A model generated the notes under the pieces. That model was not told the DNA's origin. It was given only the letters and a program-made list of their open reading frames with translations, and made no database searches. Source: Nageia nagi (taxonomy: Eukaryota > Pinophyta). From it: DNA of 64,000 nucleotides. The stretch spans positions 64,108,001 to 64,172,000 of the forward strand of contig JBITNC010000001.1 of the NCBI GenBank assembly GCA_050084985.1, written 5' to 3'. Below are positions 1-9,956 of this stretch, piece by piece (positions within the stretch are counted from its first letter, which is position 1; each line of letters opens with the position of its first letter). Position numbers and translations under genes: made by a program.

Positions 1-58
1 TTCTTTCACTTTGAACTTTGCTCGAGTTTGCTTTCCCCTTTGGCATGAATCACAAATA

Positions 59-556
59 TCATTTGCTGGTTTGCTGATACTGGGCATATCTCTTACTGCT
101 CTTTTTGAGCAAATGTTCATCAAGTTTTTTAAAATAGATGTGTCCCAATCTCTTATGCCATAGCCAATCATCACTCTCCTTGCCTAAAAGACATGATCCC
201 TCTGAAATATCTGATAAGGTGTATAAATTACCACAGGTTCGTGTACCAACTGCTACAAGTCTACCACTATTTGCCCTTCGGATCTCACAGCCATGCTTTT
301 TGAAAATTACATCATGTCCTTTGTCACATATTTGACTGACGCTTAACAAATTATGCTTCAGTCCCACAACAAATAATACCTCTTCGGATCTGATGTTTTC
401 GTCATTTATTTTGACTGTCCCTTTGCCGATAATCTGTGCGCCATCATTGTTTCCAAATCTTACTGACCCACCTTCATATTCCTGTAGTTTTTGAAATTTC
501 TTCTTGTCACCTGTCATGTGACTTGAGCATCCACTGTCTAATATCCATGGTGATGG
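59..556 (-). pseudogene. Copia-A left copy: protease motif and GAG-pre-integrase region
   Basis: Reading the minus strand, the aspartic protease motif WILDSGCSSHMTG lies at about 556-508. It is followed by the GAG-pre-integrase region with LWHKRLGHIYF, the start of the His-His-Cys-Cys zinc-binding segment. A one-base insertion in the T run at 125-130, absent from the right copy, shifts the frame just after that motif and gives an unrelated tail that stops at 59. The protein would cleave the polyprotein and begin integrase, but this copy cannot make it. The downstream integrase core lies outside the window. Confidence 0.85.
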
Positions 557-763
557 TTTGTCTTGAGCTTTTAATGCTGTTTGAACAATTAAAGACTCTT
601 TATCCTCTCTGAGTTTCTCCTTTTCTTTCCAGACTTGTTTTACTTTTATTTCAGCTTCTTGTTTTTTATTATTCTTTTCTTCTTCCTGTGGATGGATGCT
701 CTAAAACTGTTTATTCTGTCTTATGGAAGGAAATTGTCTCGATGGAAAGAACCTCATGCCATG

Positions 764-1136
764 ATTATTTCTGCAGAATCGGGCAATGTGTCCATATTCA
801 TGACAGTTGTAACACTCAACAGGATACTCCATTAGTGGGCCGAATGCATTCCTAGTAACAAAGGTTCTTGGAGTGATATTATACTTACATTCAGAAATTT
901 TGTGTCCATATGCATTGCATTTGAAACAGTATCCATTGAAGGATAGATATATCTATTATGTTGCTGAGTACTTCTTGGTCTGCAGAGTATCTTCTTTTGG
1001 AATGCACTTGAGTGAAGCCATCATCCTCCAGTCCTGAGCCACCTTCCTTCTTCTTGGTTTCTTTTGTGTTTTCCCTTTTTATGTCATTGGAAGATTGTCC
1101 TTGTTCATATCCCAGACCAGATTTATCAGAAAACAT
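764..1136 (-). pseudogene. Copia-A left copy: second zinc-knuckle region
   Basis: An open frame at 1,136-891 covers a charged, lysine-rich linker. In another frame, at about 824-764, the minus strand encodes the CCHC knuckle CYNCHEYGHIARFC, so a frameshift separates the two. Such a knuckle binds nucleic acid in Gag-like proteins. The same arrangement with the same lesion occurs at 8,130-8,502, so the damage predates the duplication of the internal region. Confidence 0.7.
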
Positions 1137-1180
1137 TCTTTGACTGTTAATGATTTCACTGAGTTTAGTTGACCTTCCTT

Positions 1181-1753
1181 CTAGATATTCAAAGGAGCTG
1201 ATTTTCTTGGTGACTTCTCTAGTTGCATACGTAGCCCAGTTATTTCTTCTTCGAGCTTACTGCAATTTTTAACTTTCACAAGAAGCTGTTCCTCCAAACT
1301 CTCATTTATTCTCTTAGATTCTTCCACTTCTATTTTTAAGTTTTCTATAGTATTACTTGCATCATCAAGCCTTTTTGAGAGTCTCTCATTTTTCTTTATT
1401 TCTTTCTCCAGTTCGTTCAATGCTGTAATTAGTTCTTCTTCAGGATCATACTCAATCTCACAGCCATTTTCTTCATCTGTCTCTTCCTTTTTATGTTCTT
1501 GGGCATTTTGATTATCTTCATTCAGTTTCTCTTCAAATGCCATAAACAATGCTTCATTGTATTCTTTTTCTGATTCATTATTGGAATCATCATCAGTGGA
1601 GCCTTTATTTCTAGATATGAAGCTTTGTCTATTTGACCTTCTATTTCGAGCATGAGATTTCATTTTGTGGTTTTTTCTCAAGATATGATTCTTGATCATC
1701 TTTATCAAATTTTCTATATGGACATTTTGAAATGAAATGACCAATACCACCAC
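1181..1753 (-). pseudogene. Copia-A left copy: acidic coiled-coil part of the polyprotein
   Basis: The frame is rich in Glu, Lys and Leu, with heptad-like spacing over its last 90 residues (for example LEKEIKKNERLSKRLDD), as expected for a coiled coil. This type of segment follows the gag zinc knuckle in many plant copia polyproteins. The first 35 or so residues overlap gag out of frame and are probably not real protein. The gag frame and this frame are separated by a frameshift near 1,665 that is shared with the right copy. Confidence 0.7.
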
Positions 1754-2528
1754 AGTTAAAACATTTAAATGGTAGCTTGCCTTGATATTTACCTATTCCT
1801 CTTTTTAGCTTTCTAACAAAATTTGCTTCTGCTCCATCAGATTGTTCCTCATCGTCAGAATCTATTTTGGGTTTGGTACTATTATTGGCTTTAAATGCTG
1901 CTTCCTTTTCTGAATGTTTTATTTTTCCGATCCTCATTTCATAAGCAGTCAGTGATCCATGCATTTCATCCATGCTGAAAGTTTTCAAATCTTTTGCTTC
2001 TTCAATAGCAGACACCTTTGAATCAAAACGAGATGTGAGAGATCGTAGTACCTTTTTCACGATGACATGATCTTCGATTTCTTCCCCAAGACCTCTGATT
2101 GCATTAGTAATTTCATTTACTCTCAACATGTATGCTTCGATGGTTTCATCTTCATTCATCTTTAGAACTTCGAATTGAGCTCTATGAGTTTGGAGTTTTG
2201 CTTCCTTGACTTTATCATCTCCTTCATGAATGCTCTTCAACTTATTCCATATTTCTTTTGCAGATTTGCATGCCATAACTTTCACCAGTTCACTGTCCAC
2301 AAGACCGCACATTAGAGCATTTCTTACTTTTGCATCATATTCAAATGCCTTTCTTTCTGCTTCATCTGATGGACCTGTAGGGGGAGGAGTGTAACCCCTT
2401 TTTACAGCATCCCATGTACCAAAACCCAATGCACTGAGATAAGTCTTCATTCGAATTTTCCAGAAACCATAATTGTTTCCATCAAAGAGAGGTGCCTTGT
2501 TAGATGAGAAACCTTCTCCGCTTGCCAT
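1641..2528 (-). CDS. gag: Copia-A left copy: Gag, open frame of 295 residues
   Basis: Gag of a Ty1/copia retrotransposon, expected to form cytoplasmic virus-like particles around the element RNA. The ATG at 2,528 lies 51 bases inside the primer-binding site, as expected for the first gene. Residues 10-45 (APLFDGNNYGFWKIRM) match the DUF4219-type N-terminus. Residues 50-200 form the UBN2-type gag domain, and residues 256-269 form a CCHC knuckle, CFNCGGIGHFISKC. The frame ends soon after the knuckle through the frameshift described for the next segment. It differs from the right copy at two residues near its C-terminus. Confidence 0.85.
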   Translation of the reverse strand: MASGEGFSSNKAPLFDGNNYGFWKIRMKTYLSALGFGTWDAVKRGYTPPPTGPSDEAERKAFEYDAKVRNALMCGLVDSELVKVMACKSAKEIWNKLKSIHEGDDKVKEAKLQTHRAQFEVLKMNEDETIEAYMLRVNEITNAIRGLGEEIEDHVIVKKVLRSLTSRFDSKVSAIEEAKDLKTFSMDEMHGSLTAYEMRIGKIKHSEKEAAFKANNSTKPKIDSDDEEQSDGAEANFVRKLKRGIGKYQGKLPFKCFNCGGIGHFISKCPYRKFDKDDQESYLEKKPQNEISCSK

Positions 2529-2578
2529 AGTGTCACTACTTGGATCTCCTTAGCTGTTATAGCCTAAGTAGGAACCTA

Positions 2579-2590
2579 TCTCTGATACCA
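2579..2590 (-). other. Primer-binding site, initiator Met-tRNA type (beside LTR-A)
   Basis: On the minus strand the 12 bases TGGTATCAGAGA begin two bases inside the LTR end. They match the 3' end complement of plant initiator tRNA-Met (TGGTATCAGAGC) except at the last base. This fixes the minus-strand orientation and marks the LTR at 2,593-4,616 as the 5' LTR of the left, truncated copy. Confidence 0.85.
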
Positions 2591-3478
2591 ATTGTTGGAT
2601 TTCGAGTGACACTGAGAGGGGGGGTGAATCAGTGTATTAAAAATTATAATCAATTTAATCTTCTTAAATAAAGATAGATTAAAAACTAGAGAGAATTGAG
2701 CAAGCACATCAGTACATCACACAACACCAGATGTAACGAGGTTCACCAGATTGGCTACATCCCCGAACATGACTGCTTGGACACCAATCCAAATCCAGCC
2801 ATTAAAGAAAGCTTACAGATTCACAGCACCAACTGTGAAGGGTAGCACCAACTACCACTTTGCAAAAGCAGCACCTACTGCTTGGAGCACCAACTCCAGC
2901 TCTCAAGCACCCACTTGAGATAATATTCAAAAGGAATAAAGAATACAGTTCTAGAAGACCCTTAATGGTCTAGCTCTAATTCTCACTATTTGATCTCTGC
3001 ACACAGCTCCAAAGTACCATAGTTAAACAATCTCTATATTGTCTGCATATCCGTTTGCTCACTTCACTTTTTCTTGATACTCCACTCTTTCACACTATTG
3101 CCTCCTCTCTTGCACTTCTCTACATGCACATCTCATTACACACACTTGCCTCCACTCCAGCCCTTCACTATGCATGCATCTCTCTTCGCGCACACTTCTC
3201 AATAACATAATTCACTCATCACCCTTTTCTTTTTTTTTTTAAGAAAAATGTTACGCATCAAGAAAAACCCCCGAGAATCTGTTCCTTTCATTACACATTA
3301 TCAAAAACAAACTAAAAATAATCCTTGTTTGTAACTGCTCCTACACCAAAGGGATTTCACTAACTGAGTCTGCATCTGTTGTAACTGACGAACGCTCCTT
3401 TGCTCAATTTAGACAAGTGTACCTCTTTCTCCACTAATTTCGGAGATTTGACAGTATCTGATTATTTTTGATAATTTT

Positions 3479-3600
3479 GGACTCTTTGTCTTCTTCATAA
3501 TGATATTTCTGTTAATTCTGGACTCTTTGTCTTCTTCATAATGATATTTCTGTTAATTCTGGACTCTTTGTCTCGCTTGCCGAATGTTTATTGTATACAG
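3479..3600. repeat. 41 bp tandem repeat in LTR-A
   Basis: A 41 bp unit starting GGACTCTTTGTCTTCTTC is present at 3,479-3,519 and 3,520-3,560, followed by a partial third copy. The same repeat is at about 10,844-10,940 in LTR-B. I know of no function; it may be a slippage product within U3. Confidence 0.8.
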
Positions 3601-3602
3601 CG

Positions 3603-3860
3603 TGATGTCATCATCTTCGGACTCCGGAAGCAGAGTAAAACACTTCCCGCATGATGTCATCATCTCCGGACTCTGGTAGTAGAGTAAAAAATGCTTCCCG
3701 CATGATGTCATCATCTCCGGACCTTTATCTCTGGACTTTTGTCTCCGTAATTTTATCTCTGAACGTTTATCTCCAGACTTTTCAACACCTCCACCATGAT
3801 GTCATCATCTCCGAACTCCGGTAGTAGAGTAAAAATGCTTCTCACATGATGTCATCATCT
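3603..3860. repeat. Array of TGATGTCATCATC motifs in LTR-A U3
   Basis: The near-palindromic motif TGATGTCATCATC occurs at 3,603, 3,652, 3,703, 3,797 and 3,847, embedded in about 50-95 bp units that also contain TCCGGACT and GTAGTAGAGTAAAA. Related single motifs follow at 3,932 (TGATGTCAT) and 4,134 (TGACGTCA). On the transcribed minus strand these read TGACATCA or TGACGTCA, which resemble plant bZIP (TGA-type) binding cores. They lie upstream of where transcription should start, so an enhancer role is a reasonable inference. LTR-B holds six copies. Confidence 0.65.
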
Positions 3861-4328
3861 TCGGACCTTTATCTTCGGACCTTTATCTTCGGACTCTGGT
3901 CTTTACCAAAACTCGACTATCTTATCCTCTGTGATGTCATCTTTTTAATCTAAAACATTTTACTTCCGGGATATTTACTTTATGGACTCCAGAATTTCAA
4001 TCTCTCTTTGCCGATCTTATCTCTGCATTCTGAAATGATTTATTCGCTGACTCCGGCTCTTTGATCATTCTTTGCTGACCTCATCGTCTTCGGAACCTAG
4101 TTCTATTCACAAATGTGAACATCGTTCTCCCCGTGACGTCATCTCTTGCTTCCGAAATGTTTTACTCGCTGGCTCTGGCTCTTTAATCGCTCCTTGCTGA
4201 CCTCATCACTTCCGAACTCCGATTTTGAGTGATAGCCCGAAATCGTTGACATCATTTCTACCGGAATGCTTTGTTTACTAACTCTGGCTTTACCAAAATT
4301 ACTTGTTGATAACATTACAATCATTCAT

Positions 4329-4607
4329 CACCTCCGGAACCCGATCAAAACCTCTGGAACCCGATCAACACCTTGTTGACAACAGTTACAGTCACGCTTC
4401 ACCTCCAGAACTCGGTCAAACTCCAGAACCCGATCAACACCTTGTTAACAACAATTACAATCACACTTCACCTCCGAAACCCGGTCAAACCTCCGAAACC
4501 CGATCAAAACCTTGTTGACAACAATTACAATCACACTTCACCTCCGAAACCTGGTCAAACCTCTGGAACCCGATCGAAACCTTGTTGACAACAATTACAA
4601 TCACACA
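4329..4607. repeat. Four 70 bp tandem repeats at the U3 end of LTR-A
   Basis: A unit of about 70 bp (CACCTCCGGAACCCGGTCAA, then a second CCTCCGGAACCCG block, then CTTGTTGACAACAATTACAA) is repeated four times, with a part copy in front. The same four copies are at 11,759-12,038 in LTR-B. Many CCGG sites are decayed to CCGA, CTGG or CCAG, as expected after cytosine methylation. The arrays open short frames on the plus strand that are not genes. Confidence 0.8.
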
Positions 4608-4616
4608 TACCCAACA

Positions 4617-4630
4617 ATCTCCCCCTTTGG
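4617..4630 (-). other. Polypurine tract of Copia-A
   Basis: On the minus strand CCAAAGGGGGAGAT directly precedes the 3' LTR start TGTTGGG. This is the classical plus-strand primer of plant copia elements. It confirms the LTR-A boundary and the orientation. Confidence 0.85.
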
Positions 4631-4822
4631 AATTGTTGGCAACACCAACTGATCAGACACCAACATCGGGACTTTTCTCTCCCCCTTTGTCAACAATAAC
4701 AAAGGGCATTTACAGACTCCCCCTGAGTCCATACATGACATTCTTAGGAAACACAGGATACACAGAAACAATATAGGAAGGAAAATTAAGCACTCCCCTG
4801 AGAATGTGACGTCCAGAACTAG
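4631..4822. other. Short non-coding stretch between Copia-A RNase H and polypurine tract
   Basis: It contains three CTCCCCC blocks (purine-rich on the minus strand) at about 4,620-4,735. These could act as secondary polypurine tracts. No protein similarity was seen. Confidence 0.4.
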
Positions 4823-5959
4823 CTAATGCTTGGGAAAGACAACAACTCCTAGCTTGTTGCGAAGATTTTCGAAGACGTCTTTGGGCAAAGGCTTTGTAAA
4901 TATGTTAGCTACTTGCTCTGTGGTTGGAACAAAATCCAATTGTACTTCTCCTTGTGCCACGTGTTCTTTTAGAAAGTGATATCTGATTGCAATATGCTTT
5001 GTGCGTGAGTGCATAACAGGATTTTTGGATATATTGATTGCACTTGTGTTATCACATAGAACTGATATGGGTTCGTTAATTTCTATACCAAAATCTTTTA
5101 GCATCTGCTTCATCCATAGAATCTATGTGCAGCAAGAAGTTGCTGCTATATACTCTGCTTTTGCTGTAGATAGGGATACTGAGTCTTGCTTTTTACTGTG
5201 CCAGCTAACAAGATTATTACCCAAATAAAATGCTCCTCCACTGGTGCTCTTCCTATCATCCACGCATCCTGCCCAGTCTGCATCTGAAAAGGCACTAAGT
5301 GTAAGATCCTTTCCTCTAGGATACCATAAACCATATTCTACTGTACCTTTGAGATATCTAAATATTCTTTTTACTGCAGTAACATGTGTTTCTTTGGGAT
5401 TTGCTTGAAATCGAGCAACCATACATACTGCTTGAAGAATATCCAGTCTAGTAGCTGTCAAATATAATAAACTTCCAATCATTGACCTGTATTGTGTTTG
5501 ATCTACTGTTGGTGCTTTATCATCCTTGCTTAATTTGCAGTCTGTCATCATAGGGGTACTCACAGGTTTACAGTCTTCCATGGTAAACTTTTTCAGCATC
5601 TCCTTAACATACTTGATTTGAGAAATGAACATGCCATTCTTCAACTGATTGATTTGTAAACCAAGAAAAAATGCAAGCTCACCTATCATAGACATCTCAA
5701 ATTCTGTTTGCATGTTGTCAGCAAGATTTTTACATAGCTCATTCTTGCTTCCTCCAAAATTTATATCATCTACATAGACAACAACAATTAGCTGATTTTC
5801 CTTTTCTGATTTAATGTATAAATTGCTATCCACCATTCCTTTTCTAAAGCCTTGCTGCTGAAGATATGTATCAAGTCTGGAGTACCATGCTCGAGGTGTC
5901 TGTTTTAAACCATACAGAGCCTTCTTTAGTTTGCATACCAAATTAGGATTCTCTCCCAA
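4823..5959 (-). pseudogene. pol: Copia-A reverse transcriptase (palm) and RNase H
   Basis: The frame at 5,959-5,123 begins in RT with LVCKLKKALYGLKQTPRAWY. It has the catalytic YVDD at residues 62-65, the FFLGLQI block, and then the RNase H part with SAFSDADWAGCVDDRKSTSG. A frameshift near 5,120 moves the end of RNase H to the frame at 5,113-4,823, which holds ILWMKQMLKDFGIEI, the SRTKHI block and the usual copia C-terminus. RT copies the element RNA and RNase H removes the template. Catalytic residues are still present, but the protein is broken. Confidence 0.9.
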
Positions 5960-7007
5960 TTGGAAACATCTGGCTATTCAATATAAACTTCTTCCTCAAT
6001 TTTGCCATTTAGAAAGGCTGATTTTACATCTATTTGATAAATTGTGAAGTCTTTATACACTGCAAAGCTAAAAACATGCGAATAGCTTCTAATCTGGCCA
6101 CAGGTGCAAAAGTTTCTTCAAAATCAATTCCTTCAACTTGAGCATATCCCTTGCAGACAAGTCTAGCTTTATTTCAAACCACTATCCCATCTTCATTCAA
6201 CTTATTTTGAAAAACCCACTTTGTGCCAATCACATTTTTGTTGGCTGGTCTAGGAACGAGTTCCCATGTTTCATTCTTTTCAATTTGAGTGAGTTCTTCC
6301 TCCATTGCTTTCATCCAGCATTTATCTTGGCTAGCTTCTGAGACATTTTTAGGCTCTATATTGGATAGGAGAGAATAGGTGCTTGAAACCCCTCTGCGAG
6401 TTTGGATGCCTGTATGAAGCTCACCGATGATTTGCTTTTGTGGATGATCCTTGTGCCATCTTTTTGGTGGAATTTTTGAATTTTCATCTTCTTCCAACTC
6501 ACTTTCTGAAACACTATTTGGGTTACTTGGCGAGTTTGAATCTTCTGGTTTCTTCACTTGTGATTGCTGTACAGGAGGCTTAGATTTGTTTTTATTCTTT
6601 TTATCTTCTTCAACTGAATCTTGATAGTTAGGAAGATCATCATCATCATTTTTCTTGGGAAGATCTCTTTGCTCATCAACACGAACATCAGCACTATCAA
6701 CGATTGTTTTTGTCATTTTATTGTAACACCTGTATGCTTTGCTCTTCGAGGAGTAACCAAGAAAGATGCCTTCATCAGATCTATCCTCAAACTTTCCTAA
6801 ATTTTCTTCTATTCTCTTGATATAGCATTTACTGCCAAAGATTTTGAAGTGCCTCACCGTAGCTTTTCTTCCAAACCATAATTCATATGGTGTTCTATCT
6901 TCATGTGGTCGCATCATACATCTATTTTGAATGTGCACTGCAGTATGCATTGCTTCTTTCCAGAACTTATCAGCAACATTGCTTTCTATTAGCATTGTTC
7001 GAGCCAT
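5960..7007 (-). pseudogene. pol: Copia-A integrase C-terminal half and start of reverse transcriptase
   Basis: The frame at 7,007-6,174 starts within integrase and includes GYSSKSKAYRCYN, the end of the copia integrase region. An acidic, Ser- and Pro-rich linker of about 90 residues follows, then the RT start with CWMKAMEEELTQIEKNETW. It stops at 6,174 where an Arg codon is expected (CGA to TGA). The next 200 bases still read [20 protein letters not shown], typical of RT, before frameshifts near 6,060 and 5,960 lead into the next frame. Confidence 0.88.
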
Positions 7008-7049
7008 TTCTTGTACTGCTCTATTTTTTCTTTCAACTACTCCATTTTG

Positions 7050-7922
7050 TTATGGAGTTCTTGCTGCAGAGAATTGTCTTTTAATTCTGTGTTGTATGCA
7101 AAACTCAGAAAACTCATCAGAAGTGAACTCACCTCCTCTGTCTGAGCGAAGACATTTAATTCTCCTCTCCATCTGATATTCTACTTGATTTTTAAATGCT
7201 TTGAACATTTCAAATGCTTCAGATTTGTGTTTCAAAAATTGCACCCAAGTCATTCTTGAATAATCATCTATGAACAGAATAAAATACTTATCTCCATTGA
7301 CGCTTTGTGTTCGCATTGGTCCGCATAGGTCGGTGTGTATGATTTCTAATGGTCTGCTGGTGTGATATTCTTTCACTTTGAACTTTGCTCGAGTTTGCTT
7401 TCCCCTTTGGCATGAATCACAAATATCATTTGCTGGTTTGCTGATACTGGGCATATCTCTTACTGCTCTTTTTGAGCAAATGTTCATCAAGTTTTTAAAA
7501 TAGATGTGTCCCAATCTCTTATGCCATAGCCAATCATCACTCTCCTTGCCTAAAAGACATGATCCCTCTGAAATATCTGATAAGGTGTATAAATTACCAC
7601 AGGTTCGTGTACCAACTGCTACAAGTCTACCACTATTTGCCCTTCGGATCTCACAGCCATGCTTTTTGAAAATTACATCATGTCCTTTGTCACATATTTG
7701 ACTGACGCTTAACAAATTATGCTTCAGTCCCACAACAAATAATACCTCTTCGGATCTGATGTTTTCGTCATTTATTTTGACTGTCCCTTTGCCGATAATC
7801 TGTGCGCCATCATTGTTTCCAAATCTTACTGACCCACCTTCATATTCCTGTAGTTTTTGAAATTTCTTCTTGTCACCTGTCATGTGACTTGAGCATCCAC
7901 TGTCTAATATCCATGGTGATGG
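7050..7922 (-). pseudogene. pol: Copia-A protease motif, GAG-pre-integrase and integrase core
   Basis: The protease active site WILDSGCSSHM lies at about 7,922-7,880. GAG-pre-integrase follows, with LWHKRLGHIYF and CDSCQRGKQ supplying the HHCC zinc ligands. The integrase core then shows HTDLCGPM (first catalytic Asp) and SDRGGEF (second Asp). The frame stops at 7,050 just after the ARTP block, where the usual Gln codon is TAA, a C-to-T change. The expected catalytic Glu region continues in the same frame beyond the stop. The left copy has a further frameshift here, but this one does not. Confidence 0.9.
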
Positions 7923-8129
7923 TTTGTCTTGAGCTTTTAATGCTGTTTGAACAATTAAAGACTCTTTATCCTCTCTGAGTTTCTCCTTTTCTTTCCAGAC
8001 TTGTTTTACTTTTATTTCAGCTTCTTGTTTTTTATTATTCTTTTCTTCTTCCTGTGGATGGATGCTCTAAAACTGTTTATTCTGTCTTATGGAAGGAAAT
8101 TGTCTCGATGGAAAGAACCTCATGCCATG

Positions 8130-8502
8130 ATTATTTCTGCAGAATCGGGCAATGTGTCCATATTCATGACAGTTGTAACACTCAACAGGATACTCCATTA
8201 GTGGGCCGAATGCATTCCTAGTAACAAAGGTTCTTGGAGTGATATTATACTTACATTCAGAAATTTTGTGTCCATATGCATTGCATTTGAAACAGTATCC
8301 ATTGAAGGATAGATATATCTATTATGTTGCTGAGTACTTCTTGGTCTGCAGAGTATCTTCTTTTGGAATGCACTTGAGTGAAGCCATCATCCTCCAGTCC
8401 TGAGCCACCTTCCTTCTTCTTGGTTTCTTTTGTGTTTTCCCTTTTTATGTCATTGGAAGATTGTCCTTGTTCATATCCCAGACCAGATTTATCAGAAAAC
8501 AT
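8130..8502 (-). pseudogene. Copia-A right copy: linker and second zinc knuckle
   Basis: The counterpart of 764-1,136. The lysine-rich linker frame at 8,502-8,257 runs into CYNCHEYGHIARFC at about 8,190-8,130 only after a frameshift. Two CCHC knuckles in one copia polyprotein (this one and that in gag) are more than the usual single knuckle. Confidence 0.7.
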
Positions 8503-8546
8503 TCTTTGACTGTTAATGATTTCACTGAGTTTAGTTGACCTTCCTT

Positions 8547-9119
8547 CTAGATATTCAAAGGAGCTGATTTTCTTGGTGACTTCTCTAGTTGCATACGTAG
8601 CCCAGTTATTTCTTCTTCGAGCTTACTGCAATTTTTAACTTTCACAAGAAGCTGTTCCTCCAAACTCTCATTTATTCTCTTAGATTCTTCCACTTCTATT
8701 TTTAAGTTTTCTATAGTATTACTTGCATCATCAAGCCTTTTTGAGAGTCTCTCATTTTTCTTTATTTCTTTCTCCAGTTCGTTCAATGCTGTAATTAGTT
8801 CTTCTTCAGGATCATACTCAATCTCACAGCCATTTTCTTCATCTGTCTCTTCCTTTTTATGTTCTTGGGCATTTTGATTATCTTCATTCAGTTTCTCTTC
8901 AAATGCCATAAACAATGCTTCATTGTATTCTTTTTCTGATTCATTATTGGAATCATCATCAGTGGAGCCTTTATTTCTAGATATGAAGCTTTGTCTATTT
9001 GACCTTCTATTTCGAGCATGAGATTTCATTTTGTGTGTTTTTCTCAAGATATGATTCTTGATCATCTTTATCAAATTTTCTATATGGACATTTTGAAATG
9101 AAATGACCAATACCACCAC
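8547..9119 (-). pseudogene. Copia-A right copy: acidic coiled-coil segment
   Basis: Identical to 1,181-1,753 except for one residue (Thr in place of Asn near the start). It overlaps the gag frame by about 110 bases in a different frame. The real protein segment probably begins after the frameshift near 9,030. The last 90 residues have the Leu, Glu and Lys pattern of a coiled coil, which in this family may support particle assembly (inference). Confidence 0.7.
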
Positions 9120-9894
9120 AGTTAAAACATTTAAATGGTAGCTTGCCTTGATATTTACCTATTCCTCTTTTTAGCTTTCTAACAAAATTTGCTTCTGCTC
9201 CATCAGATTGTTCCTCATCGTCAGAATCTATTTTGGGTTTGGTACTATTATTGGCTTTAAATGCTGCTTCCTTTTCTGAATGTTTTATTTTTCCGATCCT
9301 CATTTCATAAGCAGTCAGTGATCCATGCATTTCATCCATGCTGAAAGTTTTCAAATCTTTTGCTTCTTCAATAGCAGACACCTTTGAATCAAAACGAGAT
9401 GTGAGAGATCGTAGTACCTTTTTCACGATGACATGATCTTCGATTTCTTCCCCAAGACCTCTGATTGCATTAGTAATTTCATTTACTCTCAACATGTATG
9501 CTTCGATGGTTTCATCTTCATTCATCTTTAGAACTTCGAATTGAGCTCTATGAGTTTGGAGTTTTGCTTCCTTGACTTTATCATCTCCTTCATGAATGCT
9601 CTTCAACTTATTCCATATTTCTTTTGCAGATTTGCATGCCATAACTTTCACCAGTTCACTGTCCACAAGACCGCACATTAGAGCATTTCTTACTTTTGCA
9701 TCATATTCAAATGCCTTTCTTTCTGCTTCATCTGATGGACCTGTAGGGGGAGGAGTGTAACCCCTTTTTACAGCATCCCATGTACCAAAACCCAATGCAC
9801 TGAGATAAGTCTTCATTCGAATTTTCCAGAAACCATAATTGTTTCCATCAAAGAGAGGTGCCTTGTTAGATGAGAAACCTTCTCCGCTTGCCAT
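9007..9894 (-). CDS. gag: Copia-A right copy: Gag, open frame of 295 residues
   Basis: Starts at the ATG at 9,894, 51 bases after the primer-binding site. It has the DUF4219-like N-terminus, the UBN2-type gag domain and the CCHC knuckle at residues 256-269 (C256, C259, H264, C269). It ends by frameshift shortly after the knuckle instead of continuing into the polyprotein. It is one of the few long uninterrupted frames in the window, but the element as a whole is dead. Confidence 0.88.
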   Translation of the reverse strand: MASGEGFSSNKAPLFDGNNYGFWKIRMKTYLSALGFGTWDAVKRGYTPPPTGPSDEAERKAFEYDAKVRNALMCGLVDSELVKVMACKSAKEIWNKLKSIHEGDDKVKEAKLQTHRAQFEVLKMNEDETIEAYMLRVNEITNAIRGLGEEIEDHVIVKKVLRSLTSRFDSKVSAIEEAKDLKTFSMDEMHGSLTAYEMRIGKIKHSEKEAAFKANNSTKPKIDSDDEEQSDGAEANFVRKLKRGIGKYQGKLPFKCFNCGGIGHFISKCPYRKFDKDDQESYLEKNTQNEISCSK

Positions 9895-9944
9895 AGTGTC
9901 ACTACTTGGATCTCCTTAGCTGTTATAGCCTAAGTAGGAACCTA

Positions 9945-9956
9945 TCTCTGATACCA
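9945..9956 (-). other. Primer-binding site, initiator Met-tRNA type (beside LTR-B)
   Basis: TGGTATCAGAGA on the minus strand, two bases inside LTR-B, identical to the site at 2,579-2,590. It marks LTR-B as the 5' LTR of the complete copy. Confidence 0.87.

Larger units (their letters stand above)
1..2592 (-). mobile_element. Copia-A, left internal region (partial, runs off the window)
   Basis: This stretch repeats 7,368-9,958 almost base for base; the offset is 7,366-7,367. By eye only about three differences were found in 2.6 kb: one extra T in a T run at 125-130, and two adjacent substitutions near 1,668. It carries, from right to left on the minus strand, the primer-binding site, gag, a coiled-coil region, a second zinc knuckle, the protease motif and the start of the integrase region. 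It shares the LTR at 2,593-4,616 with the complete element to its right, so the window begins inside a tandem LTR-internal-LTR-internal array. The rest of pol and the outer LTR must lie to the left. Confidence 0.9.
2593..4616 (-). repeat. LTR-A of Copia-A (middle LTR, 2,024 bp)
   Basis: It begins TGTTGGATTTCG and ends CACATACCCAACA, giving the TG...CA ends of an LTR. It is flanked by a primer-binding site on the low side and a polypurine tract on the high side, so it serves as 3' LTR of the right copy and 5' LTR of the left copy. Compared with LTR-B (9,959-12,047), the first 580 bp on the gag side have only two differences, while the rest differs often, mostly at CG or former CG sites. It is shorter than LTR-B by 65 bp, about one unit of the TGATGTCA repeat array. 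Confidence 0.92.

Noticed and set aside
138-335. Plus-strand frame repeated at 7,504-7,701
   Set aside because: It is the antisense shadow of the GAG-pre-integrase region; it is duplicated only because the internal region is duplicated.
4329-4607. CRISPR-like regular repeats
   Set aside because: Repeats are contiguous without unique spacers, lie inside an LTR of a plant retroelement and occur twice in matching positions.
4303-4776. Overlapping proline-rich open frames on the plus strand in LTR-A
   Set aside because: They arise from the 70 bp tandem repeats, shift frame between units and are antisense to the element.
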